Positions 17,223-26,645 of a DNA stretch of 64,000 nt are shown piece by piece (within the stretch, counting starts at the first letter, position 1; each line of letters opens with the position of its first letter). The stretch comes from Algibacter miyuki. Its GTDB lineage: Bacteria; Bacteroidota; Bacteroidia; Flavobacteriales; Flavobacteriaceae. Made by a program: the position numbers and the translations under genes. The notes beneath the pieces are model-generated. The model was not told where the DNA came from. It ran no database searches and was given only the letters and a program-made list of their open reading frames with translations. Location of the stretch: the NCBI RefSeq assembly GCF_030409805.1, contig NZ_JAUFQP010000016.1:1-64000 (forward strand), written 5' to 3'.

Positions 17223-18125
17223 TTAATTTAGCTGATTTGCAAACTGACTTGGTAATTCACTAATAGATCTTATTTTAATATCCTTATAATACACTTCTGC
17301 ACCTTCACTTTGAAGTTGAATTTTTCCTTTGGTAAGCGGTTTAGCAATATCGTCTTCACCATAAGTAACGGATTTTTCCATAACAAGTGCTACTTTTCCA
17401 TTGACGATATGATAGGCCTTATCGCCTATACAAACCAAGTCAATTTGATTCCATCCTTCTAACTTTCCGTAGTTGGCGCTTTTTCTGCAGCGTCCGTCCT
17501 CTCCTGTTTTAAACTGCTTATAATCGCTATCTGGGTTATAGATGAAAATATCCCAATCAGAATCTGGATTCTCTTTCTTTATAGCTCTAATATCAGCACC
17601 TGCACCAGCTATAGTGTAATAATCTCCACAATCTTCTTCTTGAATTTGAAACTCTTGAGATTGCATCCAACAGTTCCAAAAGGCACCTTGCTCCCCAATG
17701 GCATGGTACAAAATCCCGCTATCCATGGGTTTATCTAAACGAGGTTTGTATTTTTTTTCTCCCCACTTAAACATGAGGCTTAAATGATAGTTTTCGTACT
17801 CCTTTTTGGTGGTTATTGCGCCGTATATTTCTCCTGAAATTTTCAATACAGGTTCGCCATCGATTTCTATAGCTGAAAATACGTTTAAGGGATCATTGTT
17901 TAAACCTAAAGGTGTTCCTGCGTCCATGCCGTTACCTTTTTCGCAACCTTCAATAGCAACGGTATGGTGCGGCGCTCCAACAAACTCGTCCCAGTCGCTT
18001 AGTTCCATATCGAGAAGATGTTCCCATTCTTTATCATTTGATTTTTTCGAATTGCAAGAGCTTATCGAAAAACATATTAGAATAACTGTGATTGGTATGA
18101 CTATTATCTTCAAACTAGATTTCAT
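17223..18125 (-). CDS. DUF1080 (3-keto-disaccharide hydrolase-like) lipoprotein
   Basis: The protein has 300 residues. A lipoprotein signal (IIVIPITVILICFSISSCNS) is followed by a single DUF1080/concanavalin-like beta-sandwich domain. GEIYGAITTKKEYENYHLSLMFKWGEKKY, DSGILYHA, MQSQEFQIQEEDCGDYYTIAGA, WNQIDLVCIGDKAYHIVNGKVAL and GKIQLQSEGAEVYYKDIKIRSI are all characteristic. Family members act on sugars, including 3-keto-glucosides, at the cell envelope. It lies 9 nt downstream of a DUF5060/GH140-like gene on the same strand, suggesting a small two-gene polysaccharide- or glycoside-processing unit. No SusCD pair is nearby. Confidence 0.88.
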   Translation of the reverse strand: MKSSLKIIVIPITVILICFSISSCNSKKSNDKEWEHLLDMELSDWDEFVGAPHHTVAIEGCEKGNGMDAGTPLGLNNDPLNVFSAIEIDGEPVLKISGEIYGAITTKKEYENYHLSLMFKWGEKKYKPRLDKPMDSGILYHAIGEQGAFWNCWMQSQEFQIQEEDCGDYYTIAGAGADIRAIKKENPDSDWDIFIYNPDSDYKQFKTGEDGRCRKSANYGKLEGWNQIDLVCIGDKAYHIVNGKVALVMEKSVTYGEDDIAKPLTKGKIQLQSEGAEVYYKDIKIRSISELPSQFANQLN

Positions 18126-18134
18126 ATTATATAT

Positions 18135-19733
18135 TTATTTTTTTATTCTATTCACTAATTTTACAATAATAACGTTGTCAATGCCTTCAAATTCAGGATT
18201 CAATATTAACCAACTCTTAAAATCGACATCGTAAGGTTCTGTATATTCACCTGTGAGTGGATTAAACCATTGGATTTGCAATTTTTCAGATTTAGGTAAA
18301 CCTTTTATAGCTATGGCACTATTTGCTTTAGGCATATAATATACATATTCTCCGTCTTCGGTATTTGCCAAACAATAACCGCTAGAACTATAGCGATCAC
18401 TTGGTTGGAGTTTCTCAAAGTTAGCTTTGTCTAGAAAATCTTGTAAATATTTAAAATATTCAAATTTAGGTTGCACGGTTACATCTTCAGAAAAAGGATC
18501 ATAAATCACGATATTCCAAGCCATTCCTTGCCAATAATAACTGGTGTAAGTTCCGGCAAAAGCACATTTGTAATTTCTTTCTATACCTGATATTGGGTTA
18601 TCATAATTACTATCAAGAAAAATATCATACTGGCATTTTTCATAAGCACCATTTTCAAGATTTATAATAGGTTTATTTGGGTATTGCGATTTTAATTTAA
18701 GCATTTTACTATAGATGTCAGAATGCCAAAACTGGGCAGAAATAATATCTACTTTATCGGGATTTGCCTCGCAGTAATCAAAATCGTGAACAGTTACCAA
18801 TCGGTTGTAAGCATCAAGCCTTTTTAACCGGTCTATACGCTCGGTAATGTAATTAGGATCGTCGTAGCCATAACGCAGGGCTTCTTTGGAAATATCCCAA
18901 ATTACGTTGCTTTTAGCCTGATATCTTTTTACCACATAATCAAAATACATATTATCTGCTTCAGAATTCGCTTCAGGCCAATTAACCATTTTGTTCCAAA
19001 CATAAATCATGATGTGTGCGACTATGCCATGATCTTCAAGTAACTCGATGACACGATCGTAATGCTTAAAGAATTCAACATTTAATGCAGAGTAATCCGG
19101 ATTATCATTATCACCTAAAAATGGGAATATTTCCTTTTTTGATCCAAAATCCCACTTGGGGTCAATGTTCTCACTTTGTTTCCAATCCAAATCATACGCA
19201 TATACATTCATAATAATTTGATTAAAACCATTAGCAGAAATAGCATTAATTAAGGTTTTTGTTTTTGTTAAATCGGGATTACCATAATCTAAAGCAAACA
19301 ACCAATCTACCTCATTAGCAACCAAGTTATATGATGAACCATCTTCGTATATAAGCTTTTGAGCATCTGTATTACTAATTTTTATGCCGCCACGAACACC
19401 TTTTTTTGCAGGAGCTACTTTAATAACATGCTTAATACCATTTAGTTTTTTTACTGAAGCATTACTGATGGAAGTCCAAATGCCTTCTATATTTGGGTTG
19501 AAACGTACAAGCCATTCATTGTTACCGTTATAAAAGCCAGGCACATTTAATTGTGAGCCATCAGGACTTTTAAATGTACAGGATATTTCTACTTGAAAAG
19601 GTTTTTCAATATGTCCTTTTGTTGTAAACGACAAATCAATCGTTTCCCATTTATGACCTTGAATAAGCTTTTGACCAAAAGAATTGTGCGGCATAAATAA
19701 AACTAATAGTGCAAATAGAAATAACTTTTTCAT
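18135..19733 (-). CDS. Secreted DUF5060 / apiosidase-like glycoside hydrolase
   Basis: The protein has 532 residues with a Sec signal (LFLFALLVLFMPHNSFGQ). A DUF5060 beta domain occupies about 25-115 (FQVEISCTFKSPDGSQLNVPGFYNG, WLVRFNPNIEGIW). A TIM-barrel region of the DUF4038/GH140 type follows (about 125-430), with NEVDWLFALDYGNPD, QIIMNVYAYDLDWKQ, VIWDISKEALRYGYDD and KPIINLENGAYEKCQYD. The C-terminus (about 440-530) resembles the collagen-binding-like domain of these hydrolases. GH140 enzymes remove apiose from pectin RG-II, but the substrate of this branch is not determined. E in WDISKEA and E in INLENGA are plausible acid/base and nucleophile candidates (inference). It is co-transcribed with the DUF1080 gene. 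Confidence 0.78.
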   Translation of the reverse strand: MKKLFLFALLVLFMPHNSFGQKLIQGHKWETIDLSFTTKGHIEKPFQVEISCTFKSPDGSQLNVPGFYNGNNEWLVRFNPNIEGIWTSISNASVKKLNGIKHVIKVAPAKKGVRGGIKISNTDAQKLIYEDGSSYNLVANEVDWLFALDYGNPDLTKTKTLINAISANGFNQIIMNVYAYDLDWKQSENIDPKWDFGSKKEIFPFLGDNDNPDYSALNVEFFKHYDRVIELLEDHGIVAHIMIYVWNKMVNWPEANSEADNMYFDYVVKRYQAKSNVIWDISKEALRYGYDDPNYITERIDRLKRLDAYNRLVTVHDFDYCEANPDKVDIISAQFWHSDIYSKMLKLKSQYPNKPIINLENGAYEKCQYDIFLDSNYDNPISGIERNYKCAFAGTYTSYYWQGMAWNIVIYDPFSEDVTVQPKFEYFKYLQDFLDKANFEKLQPSDRYSSSGYCLANTEDGEYVYYMPKANSAIAIKGLPKSEKLQIQWFNPLTGEYTEPYDVDFKSWLILNPEFEGIDNVIIVKLVNRIKK

Positions 19734-19893
19734 TTTTATATCTGATAAATTTAGAACTGTAATACTCTATTTATTTTAGAAAATAAAGTATGCTATAGAG
19801 TAGCCTAAAGATATCAAAATCACCCAAATGGATGAGAATAACCTTCATTTATTCTGTTATTTTCGAGTATAACAATAACCAAAAACAAAAACT

Positions 19894-20388
19894 ATGAAAA
19901 AACTAACTAAAAGAATCATTCCAATCCTAATTTTAGTATTAGGTATTTGTCTGCATTCAAGAGCACAAAACGTTGAGATAAAAGGAATTGTACTCAACAA
20001 AGAAGCAACTAAATATTTTCAATCGGCTGGTTACAAATTTATTAAAGTTGCAAATGATGGTATTACAACAGCTTTCAATGGGTATAAAATGTTTTATAAC
20101 AAAAAGGACGAAAGCGTTTTAATTTCAAAACATCAAACTAAGCCGCCAGGAAAAACTCAAATACTCTTGGGAGGTAGCGCTGATTTCTTTTGTACAAAAG
20201 GTTGTGAAGAAGAAGGCTGTGTTATAGAAAGAATTGGAAAAAGGAAGGGTTATAATAAAAATGCTATTACATATGAATGCGTTGGTTGTTATAAAAATGA
20301 TGGAGGTGTTGAACTTTGCGAAGGATCTTTAGTAATACGTAAAGTGATTTTAAAAGATATATTAAAACAGTTGAAAAAAGCTAAATAA
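19894..20388 (+). CDS. Secreted Cys-rich hypothetical protein
   Basis: The protein has 164 residues. The signal peptide (IIPILILVLGICLHSRAQ) is cleaved near the AQ-NVEIKG junction. The mature protein has six Cys in two clusters, FFCTKGCEEEGC (about 99-108) and YECVGCYKNDGGVELCEG (about 127-142). This suggests disulfide bonds or metal binding in the periplasm or outside the cell. No family is recognised. It is divergent from the glycoside hydrolase gene and ends at its own terminator. Confidence 0.65.
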   Translation: MKKLTKRIIPILILVLGICLHSRAQNVEIKGIVLNKEATKYFQSAGYKFIKVANDGITTAFNGYKMFYNKKDESVLISKHQTKPPGKTQILLGGSADFFCTKGCEEEGCVIERIGKRKGYNKNAITYECVGCYKNDGGVELCEGSLVIRKVILKDILKQLKKAK

Positions 20389-20406
20389 GTCATTCCTGTT
20401 TTTATG

Positions 20407-20445
20407 AAAGAGACCCAAATTGAAAACCAGTTTGGGTTTCTTTTT
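20407..20445 (+). terminator. Rho-independent terminator after the Cys-rich secreted protein gene
   Basis: The stem GACCCAAA/TTTGGGTT, flanked by A-rich sequence on the left and CTTTTT on the right, lies about 20 nt after the stop codon at 20388. It may also serve the converging kinase gene. Confidence 0.8.
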
Positions 20446-20483
20446 GCTGTGAGCCGAGACTTTTTTTATGAGTATGTGTGTTA

Positions 20484-22226
20484 TTAAACTAAAACGTCAT
20501 CAGTATATTTTTTCAAAATACCAAAAACGTCTTGTTTATTAAAAGGTTTAGAGAGAATATCATCAAAACCTAAATCGTCCAATTTAGTAATAAGCTCTGT
20601 GCTTGGTATGTTCGCCGTGAAAGCAATAACCGTTAAGCTAGGATTGTATGCTTTAATATGAGTAATGGCTTTAAAACCATTCATTTGTGGCATTTCTAAA
20701 TCTAAAAACACTAAATCAATATCTCTATTAGCTTTTATGCTTTCAATGGCTTCAATTCCATTTGTAGCTTCATAAATTTTGGCAACCCGTTTTTCTAATA
20801 TTTTTTTAGCATACATCATGCTTATCACATTATCTTCAACAAGTAAAACATTAGCGTTTATTGAAAAATCATCATTATAAACAGTTTTTATTTCCAACTT
20901 ATTAGGTAAAACAGGAAGACGCTCTAAGGTTAGAGGAAATATAAAAGAAGTTCCTTTATTAAGTTTACTTTCTATTTTTATCTCAGAATTCATGGCCTCA
21001 ATTATCGATTGAGAAATCGCTAAGCCTAGTCCTGTACCTCCATAAACAGGATTAATTTCATTCTTAATTTGATGAAAACTTTCAAATACTTTCTTTATAT
21101 CTTTTGGTGCAATTCCTACTCCTGTATCTTTTACTTTAAATTGAATGCTTACCGTATCGTTTTCTAAAGTTACAACTTCGGCCGAGAAGGTTATTTCACC
21201 TTGTTCGGTAAACTTAATGGCGTTAGATATGAGGTTGTAAACTACCTGTGCAAAACGTTTTTCATCTATATTAACTACAACATCTTTTAACTTTGGATCA
21301 ATATAACTATGTAGTTTTAAGTTTTTCTCTTCTGCTTTATTAATAAATGGTATGGTTATTTTACTTAAAAAGTCATAAATTATTTTAGGTTCGATAACAA
21401 GTTCAAAGCGTCCCGACTCTATTTTATGAATATCCAACATATCGTTTACCAACAAAAGCATATTATTATTGCAGTAATCCAATATTTCAAAATACTTGGT
21501 ACTATTTTTAGGAGTGTCTTCAGCACCTCCATCTAATATTAATTGAGTAACCCCATTAATACTATTAATTTGTGTGCGTAATTCATGTCCTAAATTAGAC
21601 AATACTTTGGTCCTTCTATCCTTTTCGCTTACAGCACGTTTCTTATCATTATAGATTTTTTTAATATACGATTTATTATGTCCCAATCCTTGAAGAGAAA
21701 ACACCATAATTAGCACGAAAGCAACCGATGAGTTTAAAATAAATCTATAGTGCGTTTGTTCTCGAGTGATGTTCTCGTAATATGTGGAATACATTGGAGA
21801 GATGATAACCGAAATAACCATAATTAAAATGGTTATTGAATAAAGTATATTCGTGTGTTTTTGAAAATATATTTCATGACGAATAACATAAGGTAGTACA
21901 AATAATAGCGCCAATTGAAACCAATAATAACCAGACATTAAACCTTCTAGGTAAGATAGTATCAGCGTAGAGAGCCCCAAAACAATGTAAACCATATATG
22001 GGCCTATTAAGTAGTTGCGCATAACAACTAAAACATAGATACTTACAAAAAAGCTTATAAGAGGAAATATAATAATAATTAAAGATACCGTTAAACTGTA
22101 ACGATATGCTAAAAAAATATAGAAAAAAGTGACCAAAATAGCAGAAAAATAGATAAGCATAGCAAGCTTAAAAAAGGATTTGCTTTTTAATTCTTTAAAA
22201 TTAAGGTGATGTATTCTATGTTCCAT
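20484..22226 (-). CDS. Hybrid sensor histidine kinase / response regulator
   Basis: The ATG at 22226 gives 580 residues. The longer reading from a TTG at 22274 adds 16 residues without support. About six membrane helices (about 15-185) form the sensor region, with no recognisable extracellular domain. A HisKA dimerisation helix has the phosphoacceptor H214 in NLGHELRTQINSINGV. An HATPase_c domain follows with the N-box VVYNLISNAIKFTEQGE, KVKDTGVGIAPKDIKKVF and GTGLGLAISQSIIEAM. A C-terminal receiver (about 455-580) has D509 in FLDLEMPQMNGF and a Lys in ILSKPFNKQD. It has no output domain, so phosphate must pass to another protein. No partner regulator is adjacent. Confidence 0.93.
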   Translation of the reverse strand: MEHRIHHLNFKELKSKSFFKLAMLIYFSAILVTFFYIFLAYRYSLTVSLIIIIFPLISFFVSIYVLVVMRNYLIGPYMVYIVLGLSTLILSYLEGLMSGYYWFQLALLFVLPYVIRHEIYFQKHTNILYSITILIMVISVIISPMYSTYYENITREQTHYRFILNSSVAFVLIMVFSLQGLGHNKSYIKKIYNDKKRAVSEKDRRTKVLSNLGHELRTQINSINGVTQLILDGGAEDTPKNSTKYFEILDYCNNNMLLLVNDMLDIHKIESGRFELVIEPKIIYDFLSKITIPFINKAEEKNLKLHSYIDPKLKDVVVNIDEKRFAQVVYNLISNAIKFTEQGEITFSAEVVTLENDTVSIQFKVKDTGVGIAPKDIKKVFESFHQIKNEINPVYGGTGLGLAISQSIIEAMNSEIKIESKLNKGTSFIFPLTLERLPVLPNKLEIKTVYNDDFSINANVLLVEDNVISMMYAKKILEKRVAKIYEATNGIEAIESIKANRDIDLVFLDLEMPQMNGFKAITHIKAYNPSLTVIAFTANIPSTELITKLDDLGFDDILSKPFNKQDVFGILKKYTDDVLV

Positions 22227-22392
22227 TTGAAATTCAGTACAGACAAAAGAAGTGATTTTATCGATTAAAAACAAGATGATTCATAAATATTGCAATATTT
22301 TGTGTATTTCTTTACAAAATATCGGATTTATTCTTACGGTGCCTAGGAAATATTGTTCGAAATACTTTAAAACGAAATCTATATTTTTTCTA

Positions 22393-22400
22393 TACATTTG
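22393..22400 (+). promoter_or_regulatory. Candidate -7 box (TACATTTG) for gcvT-glsA-epimerase
   Basis: A perfect TAnnTTTG match lies 53 nt upstream of the gcvT ATG. No glycine riboswitch-like structure was seen in the 5' region. Confidence 0.45.
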
Positions 22401-22453
22401 TTTTCTTAAAATACTCACTCAAACAATTTCAAAACAATTAAAAAGTAATTTCA

Positions 22454-23533
22454 ATGAAAAACACAGCCTTATCTCAAACTCACGAAGCACTAGGTGCTAA
22501 AATGGTACCTTTTGCAGGATATAATATGCCGGTGCAATATGAAGGTGTTATTGCCGAACATGAAACTGTGCGCAGTGGTGTTGGTGTTTTTGATGTTTCG
22601 CACATGGGTGAATTTTTAATTGAAGGAGAACATGCTTTAGATTTAATTCAGAAAGTATCGAGTAACGATGCCACTAAACTAACCATTGGAAAAGCACAAT
22701 ATAGTTGCATGCCAAATGATGATGGCGGTATTGTAGACGATTTAATTATTTATAAAATAAAAGAAACCACCTATTTATTGGTTGTTAATGCTAGTAATAT
22801 TGAAAAGGATTGGAATTGGATTCAATCTAAAAATGATGTTGGTGCTGAAATGCGTGATTTAAGCGAAAACTATGCTTTACTTGCAATTCAAGGTCCAAAA
22901 GCCATTGAGGCCATGCAATCTATTACAAGTCAAGATTTATCGGCTATCAAGTTTTATAATTTTGTAGTTGGCGATTTTGCAGGTGTTGAAAACGTGATTA
23001 TTTCTGCAACGGGTTATACCGGAAGTGGCGGATTTGAAATCTACTGCAAAAACACCGAAGCGAAACAAATTTGGGATAACGTATTTAAAGCAGGAGCCGA
23101 TTTTGGTATTAAACCAATTGGTTTGGCGGCTCGTGATACCTTACGTTTAGAAATGGGGTATTGCCTTTACGGAAATGATATTGATGATACCACTTCGCCT
23201 ATTGAGGCAGGATTGGGTTGGATTACCAAATTCACTAAAGATTTTACTAATTCTGAAGCTCTAAAAGCTGAAAAAGAAAAAGGAGCCGAACGTAAATTAA
23301 TTGCTTTTGAACTTGATGAACGCGGTATTCCTCGCCATGGTTACGATATTGTAGATGGCAACGGCAATAAAATTGGTGTAGTTACTTCCGGAACCATGTC
23401 ACCAAGCTTAAACAAAGGTATTGGTTTAGGTTATGTACCAACCGTTTTGGCTGGTGTAGATAGCAAAATTAATATTCAAATTAGAAAAAAAGCGGTGCCA
23501 GCAACCATTGTTAAGCTCCCGTTTTACAAATAA
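22454..23533 (+). CDS. gcvT: Aminomethyltransferase, glycine cleavage system T protein
   Basis: The protein has 359 residues, the usual family length. Characteristic segments are [49 protein letters not shown] and [36 protein letters not shown] is also present, as is the C-terminal [38 protein letters not shown] region. It transfers the aminomethyl carbon from the lipoyl H protein to tetrahydrofolate. gcvH and gcvP are not in this window. glsA begins 3 nt after its stop, so the two are translationally coupled. Confidence 0.97.
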   Translation: MKNTALSQTHEALGAKMVPFAGYNMPVQYEGVIAEHETVRSGVGVFDVSHMGEFLIEGEHALDLIQKVSSNDATKLTIGKAQYSCMPNDDGGIVDDLIIYKIKETTYLLVVNASNIEKDWNWIQSKNDVGAEMRDLSENYALLAIQGPKAIEAMQSITSQDLSAIKFYNFVVGDFAGVENVIISATGYTGSGGFEIYCKNTEAKQIWDNVFKAGADFGIKPIGLAARDTLRLEMGYCLYGNDIDDTTSPIEAGLGWITKFTKDFTNSEALKAEKEKGAERKLIAFELDERGIPRHGYDIVDGNGNKIGVVTSGTMSPSLNKGIGLGYVPTVLAGVDSKINIQIRKKAVPATIVKLPFYK

Positions 23534-23536
23534 TAT

Positions 23537-24451
23537 ATGCTCGATTTTCAAGCCATATTAAAAGGTATTCATCAAGACGCTATTCATGCTTCCGACAAGG
23601 GAGTTGTAGCGTCTTATATTCCTGAACTAGCCCATATTGATAAAAACAACTTCGGAATACATTTACGTACTTCTCGTGGTGAAACCTATGGTGCTGGCGA
23701 GTTTAACAAACCTTTTTCCATACAAAGTATTTCTAAAGTTTTAAGTTTAGCCAAAGCCATGTCGCTTATTGGCGAAGATGTATGGAAACGAGTTGATGTG
23801 GAACCATCTGGGCATCCATTTAATCAATTAGCCTTATTGGAAGTTGAAAACGGTATTCCACGAAACCCGTTAATTAACTCTGGTGCGCTTGTTATTGCCG
23901 ATGTTTTGGTGTCGCATTTAGAGAATCCAAAAGCCGATTTTCTAAAATTTGTTCGCGAGATTACAAACGACAGCAATATTAAATACAATGAAGCTGTTGC
24001 TATTTCTGAAAAAAATACAGGCTTTAAAAACTATGCTGCGGCTAATCTTTTAAAGTCCTTTAAAAATTTACAAAATCCGGTTGAAGAGGTTTTAGATTTC
24101 TATTTTCATCAATGTGCCTTGGAAATGACTTGCACCCAGCTTACTAAAACATTTTTCTTTTTGGCTAATAAAGGCACTTGTCTATTAAATAAAGTACATT
24201 TAAAAGAATCGCAAGTTAAACGGATTAACGCTATTATGCTTACTTGTGGCTTTTACGACGAAGCTGGCGAGTTTGCTTTTGAAGTTGGTTTACCTGGTAA
24301 ATCTGGTGTTGGCGGTGGTATTGTGGCTTTACTTCCCGATAATTTTGTAATTACAACTTGGTCTCCGGGATTAAATAAAAAAGGAAATTCTAAACTAGGG
24401 ATGTTGGCGCTAGAAGCTTTTACAACCCGAACCAAACGCTCCATTTTCTAG
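23537..24451 (+). CDS. glsA: Glutaminase A
   Basis: The protein has 304 residues. It is a serine-dependent beta-lactamase-like glutaminase. The catalytic S-x-x-K pair lies in PFSIQSISKVLSLAKAM (about 57-73). NPLINSGALVIADVL, FKNYAAANLLKSF, LANKGTCLL and GLPGKSGVGGGIVALLP are typical of GlsA. It hydrolyses glutamine to glutamate and ammonia in the cytosol. It lies 3 nt after gcvT and 9 nt before an epimerase-like gene. Confidence 0.95.
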   Translation: MLDFQAILKGIHQDAIHASDKGVVASYIPELAHIDKNNFGIHLRTSRGETYGAGEFNKPFSIQSISKVLSLAKAMSLIGEDVWKRVDVEPSGHPFNQLALLEVENGIPRNPLINSGALVIADVLVSHLENPKADFLKFVREITNDSNIKYNEAVAISEKNTGFKNYAAANLLKSFKNLQNPVEEVLDFYFHQCALEMTCTQLTKTFFFLANKGTCLLNKVHLKESQVKRINAIMLTCGFYDEAGEFAFEVGLPGKSGVGGGIVALLPDNFVITTWSPGLNKKGNSKLGMLALEAFTTRTKRSIF

Positions 24452-24460
24452 GTTGCTTTT

Positions 24461-25294
24461 ATGATAAAAAGAGAAAGCAAACATAGAATTCTTATTTTGG
24501 GCGTTAGCGGTTTTATAGGAAACGCTATTTACCGCGAGCTTTACCCCTATTTTAAAACCTACGGCACCTACAATACAACAAATACGGCTTTAGAGAAAAA
24601 TCATCAATTTTTTCAATTTAATATTGAAGAAGATGATGTTTACGAAATTCTCGATATTGTAAAACCCACCATTATTATTTCGGCACTTCGTGGCGATTTT
24701 TCTAAGCAAGTCATCGTCCATCGTCATGTGGCGGAATATGTTTTAGCTGAAAATATCAAATTTATTTTTCTATCCTCAGCAAACGTTTTTGATGCTTACA
24801 GTAAGTATCCAAGTTACGAGGAAGATAAAACCTTAAGCATGAGTATTTATGGGCATTTCAAAATAAAAATTGAAAATATGCTCCTGCGATTACCTAAAAA
24901 GAACGTTGTTATTATACGAATTCCTATGGTTTTTGGATCACAATCGCCCAGAATCACTGAGATAATCAACCTAATAGACGTTAATGAAGCTGTTGAAGTT
25001 TTTCCGAATTTAATTATGAATGTTACTTCGGAAAATAAATTAACCCAACAAATTCATTACATCATCAACAGAAATAAATCTGGCATTTTTCATCTTGGAA
25101 GTACCGATTTAGTGCATCACGACGATTTTATAAAAGAAATTATCGAAACCCTTCAGCTTCAAAATAAAGTAAAGTACAAACAGGTTTACACCACTAACGA
25201 CGATAGATACTTAGCTGTTTTACCAAAACTAAATAAACTCCCTAAACACCTGCAATTGGTAAGCGAAGATGTTTTATCAGAATTAAAAAAATAA
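24461..25294 (+). CDS. SDR-family sugar-nucleotide epimerase/reductase-like (RmlD-type)
   Basis: The protein has 277 residues. The N-terminal Rossmann motif is ILGVSGFIGNAIYREL (about 12-27), NADP-type spacing. KPTIIISALRGDFSKQ, FLSSANVFDAYSKYPSYEE and the active-site Tyr/Lys in SIYGHFKIKIENML (Y-x3-K pattern) support an extended SDR related to dTDP-4-dehydrorhamnose reductase. The substrate is unknown and no nucleotide-sugar pathway genes are adjacent. It follows glsA by 9 nt. Confidence 0.82.
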   Translation: MIKRESKHRILILGVSGFIGNAIYRELYPYFKTYGTYNTTNTALEKNHQFFQFNIEEDDVYEILDIVKPTIIISALRGDFSKQVIVHRHVAEYVLAENIKFIFLSSANVFDAYSKYPSYEEDKTLSMSIYGHFKIKIENMLLRLPKKNVVIIRIPMVFGSQSPRITEIINLIDVNEAVEVFPNLIMNVTSENKLTQQIHYIINRNKSGIFHLGSTDLVHHDDFIKEIIETLQLQNKVKYKQVYTTNDDRYLAVLPKLNKLPKHLQLVSEDVLSELKK

Positions 25295-25416
25295 AAAAAC
25301 GAAGCGCTTATATATCCTCATTAAATTGATTAAATTAGCTTCTTTAAATTATATCAAAGATTAATTCGTGTCTATTTTTAAAATCTAGAACTAAACACAC
25401 CATAAATACATAAAAC

Positions 25417-25710
25417 ATGCTTAAACTATCAGAAGACGATATAGAAAAACGCTTACTTCAACTTCCAGAATGGGATTATTATGATGATGCTATTCATGCC
25501 GAATTTGAATTCGATAACTTTAAAGATTGCTTTAGCGCCATGAGCCGAATTGCTTTTGAATGCGAAGCCTTAAACCATCACCCCGATTGGTCTAACGTTT
25601 ACAACATACTTACCATTTCTCTTTCTACGCACGATGCCAAAGGCGTTACGGTTAAAGATTTTAAACTTGCCGAAGCCATCGAAAACATTGTAGAACCAGA
25701 CGAGGATTAA
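25417..25710 (+). CDS. phhB: 4a-hydroxytetrahydrobiopterin dehydratase
   Basis: The protein has 97 residues, the full length of a PCD/DCoH protein. The signature EALNHHPDWSNVYNILTISLSTHDAKGVTVKDFKLAEAIE holds the catalytic His pair (NHHPDW) and the downstream His (THDAKG). It recycles the pterin carbinolamine formed by aromatic amino acid hydroxylases, or acts in molybdopterin metabolism. It stands alone, 122 nt after the epimerase-like gene. Confidence 0.95.
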   Translation: MLKLSEDDIEKRLLQLPEWDYYDDAIHAEFEFDNFKDCFSAMSRIAFECEALNHHPDWSNVYNILTISLSTHDAKGVTVKDFKLAEAIENIVEPDED

Positions 25711-25859
25711 TTTGTTTTTTCGATTTAGGTTTTTAACTTTGTCGTAATAAATATAATAGATTTATTTTCGCTTTTGCGGAAATGTAACAGTAATAAAGTT
25801 GTCGCTTTCATTTGATTTTTATCAACTTATAAACGGACAACCACTAAAGAATTTTAATT

Positions 25860-26579
25860 ATGGGAAGAGCTTTTGAATTTAGAAAAGCAAGGAAAATGAA
25901 ACGTTGGTCTGCCATGAGCAAAGCCTTTACACGTATTGGTAAAGACATTGTGATGGCTGTTAAAGAAGGTGGTCCCGATCCTGCAAGTAACTCACGTTTA
26001 AGAGCTGTTATACAGAATGCAAAATCTGTAAACATGCCTAAAGACAACGTAGAGCGTGCCATTAAAAAAGCAAGTGAAAAAGGTCAAGGTGACTATAAAG
26101 AAGTCATTTTTGAAGGCTATGCGCCTCACGGAATTGCTGTTTTAGTTGAAACGGCAACCGATAATAATACAAGAACAGTAGCCAATGTTAGAAGTTATTT
26201 TAACAAATGCGATGGTAGTTTAGGTACATCGGGTTCTGTGGTGTTTATGTTCGATCATACTTGTAATTTTAGAATTGGTGCAGAAGGATTAGATCCTGAA
26301 GAATTAGAATTAGAATTTATAGATTTTGGTGCTGAAGAAGTTTTTGCTGATGATGATGGTATATTAATCTATGCCCCATTTGAAAGTTTTGGAGCAATTC
26401 AAGCTGAGCTAGAATCTCGTGAAATTGAAATTTTATCGTCTGGTTTTGAGCGTATTCCTCAAGTAACAAAAGCATTGACTGCCGAACAAGCTGCTGATGT
26501 AGAGAAGCTTTTAGAAAAGTTAGATGATGATGATGATGTACAGAATGTATATCATACCATGGAAGAAACTGGCGAGTAA
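25860..26579 (+). CDS. YebC/PmpR-family DNA-binding / translation-related protein
   Basis: The protein has 239 residues. The N-terminal MGRAFEFRKARKMKRWSAMSKAFTRIGKDI and the region SNSRLRAVIQNAKSVNMPKDNVERAIKKA identify the family. EGYAPHGIAVLVETATDNNTRTVANVRSYFNK and GSVVFMFDHT are also typical. Family members are reported as transcriptional regulators, and more recently as factors easing translation of proline stretches. The C-terminus carries an Asp run, a common flavobacterial variation. It stands alone, with a hairpin terminator about 20 nt after the stop. Confidence 0.95.
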   Translation: MGRAFEFRKARKMKRWSAMSKAFTRIGKDIVMAVKEGGPDPASNSRLRAVIQNAKSVNMPKDNVERAIKKASEKGQGDYKEVIFEGYAPHGIAVLVETATDNNTRTVANVRSYFNKCDGSLGTSGSVVFMFDHTCNFRIGAEGLDPEELELEFIDFGAEEVFADDDGILIYAPFESFGAIQAELESREIEILSSGFERIPQVTKALTAEQAADVEKLLEKLDDDDDVQNVYHTMEETGE

Positions 26580-26597
26580 ATCATATAAAATGAATTA

Positions 26598-26625
26598 AAG
26601 AGAACTTAGCGGTTCTCTTTTTTTT
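26598..26625 (+). terminator. Rho-independent terminator after the yebC-family gene
   Basis: The stem AAGAGAAC/GTTCTCTT with a short loop is followed by a T-run of about eight, 20 nt after the yebC stop. Confidence 0.88.
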
Positions 26626-26645
26626 GCATAAAACTATTGAAACTT

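Noticed and set aside
22275..22453. Glycine riboswitch upstream of gcvT
   Set aside because: Only about 50 nt lie between the -7 box and the ATG, and no tandem aptamer-like cores are seen.
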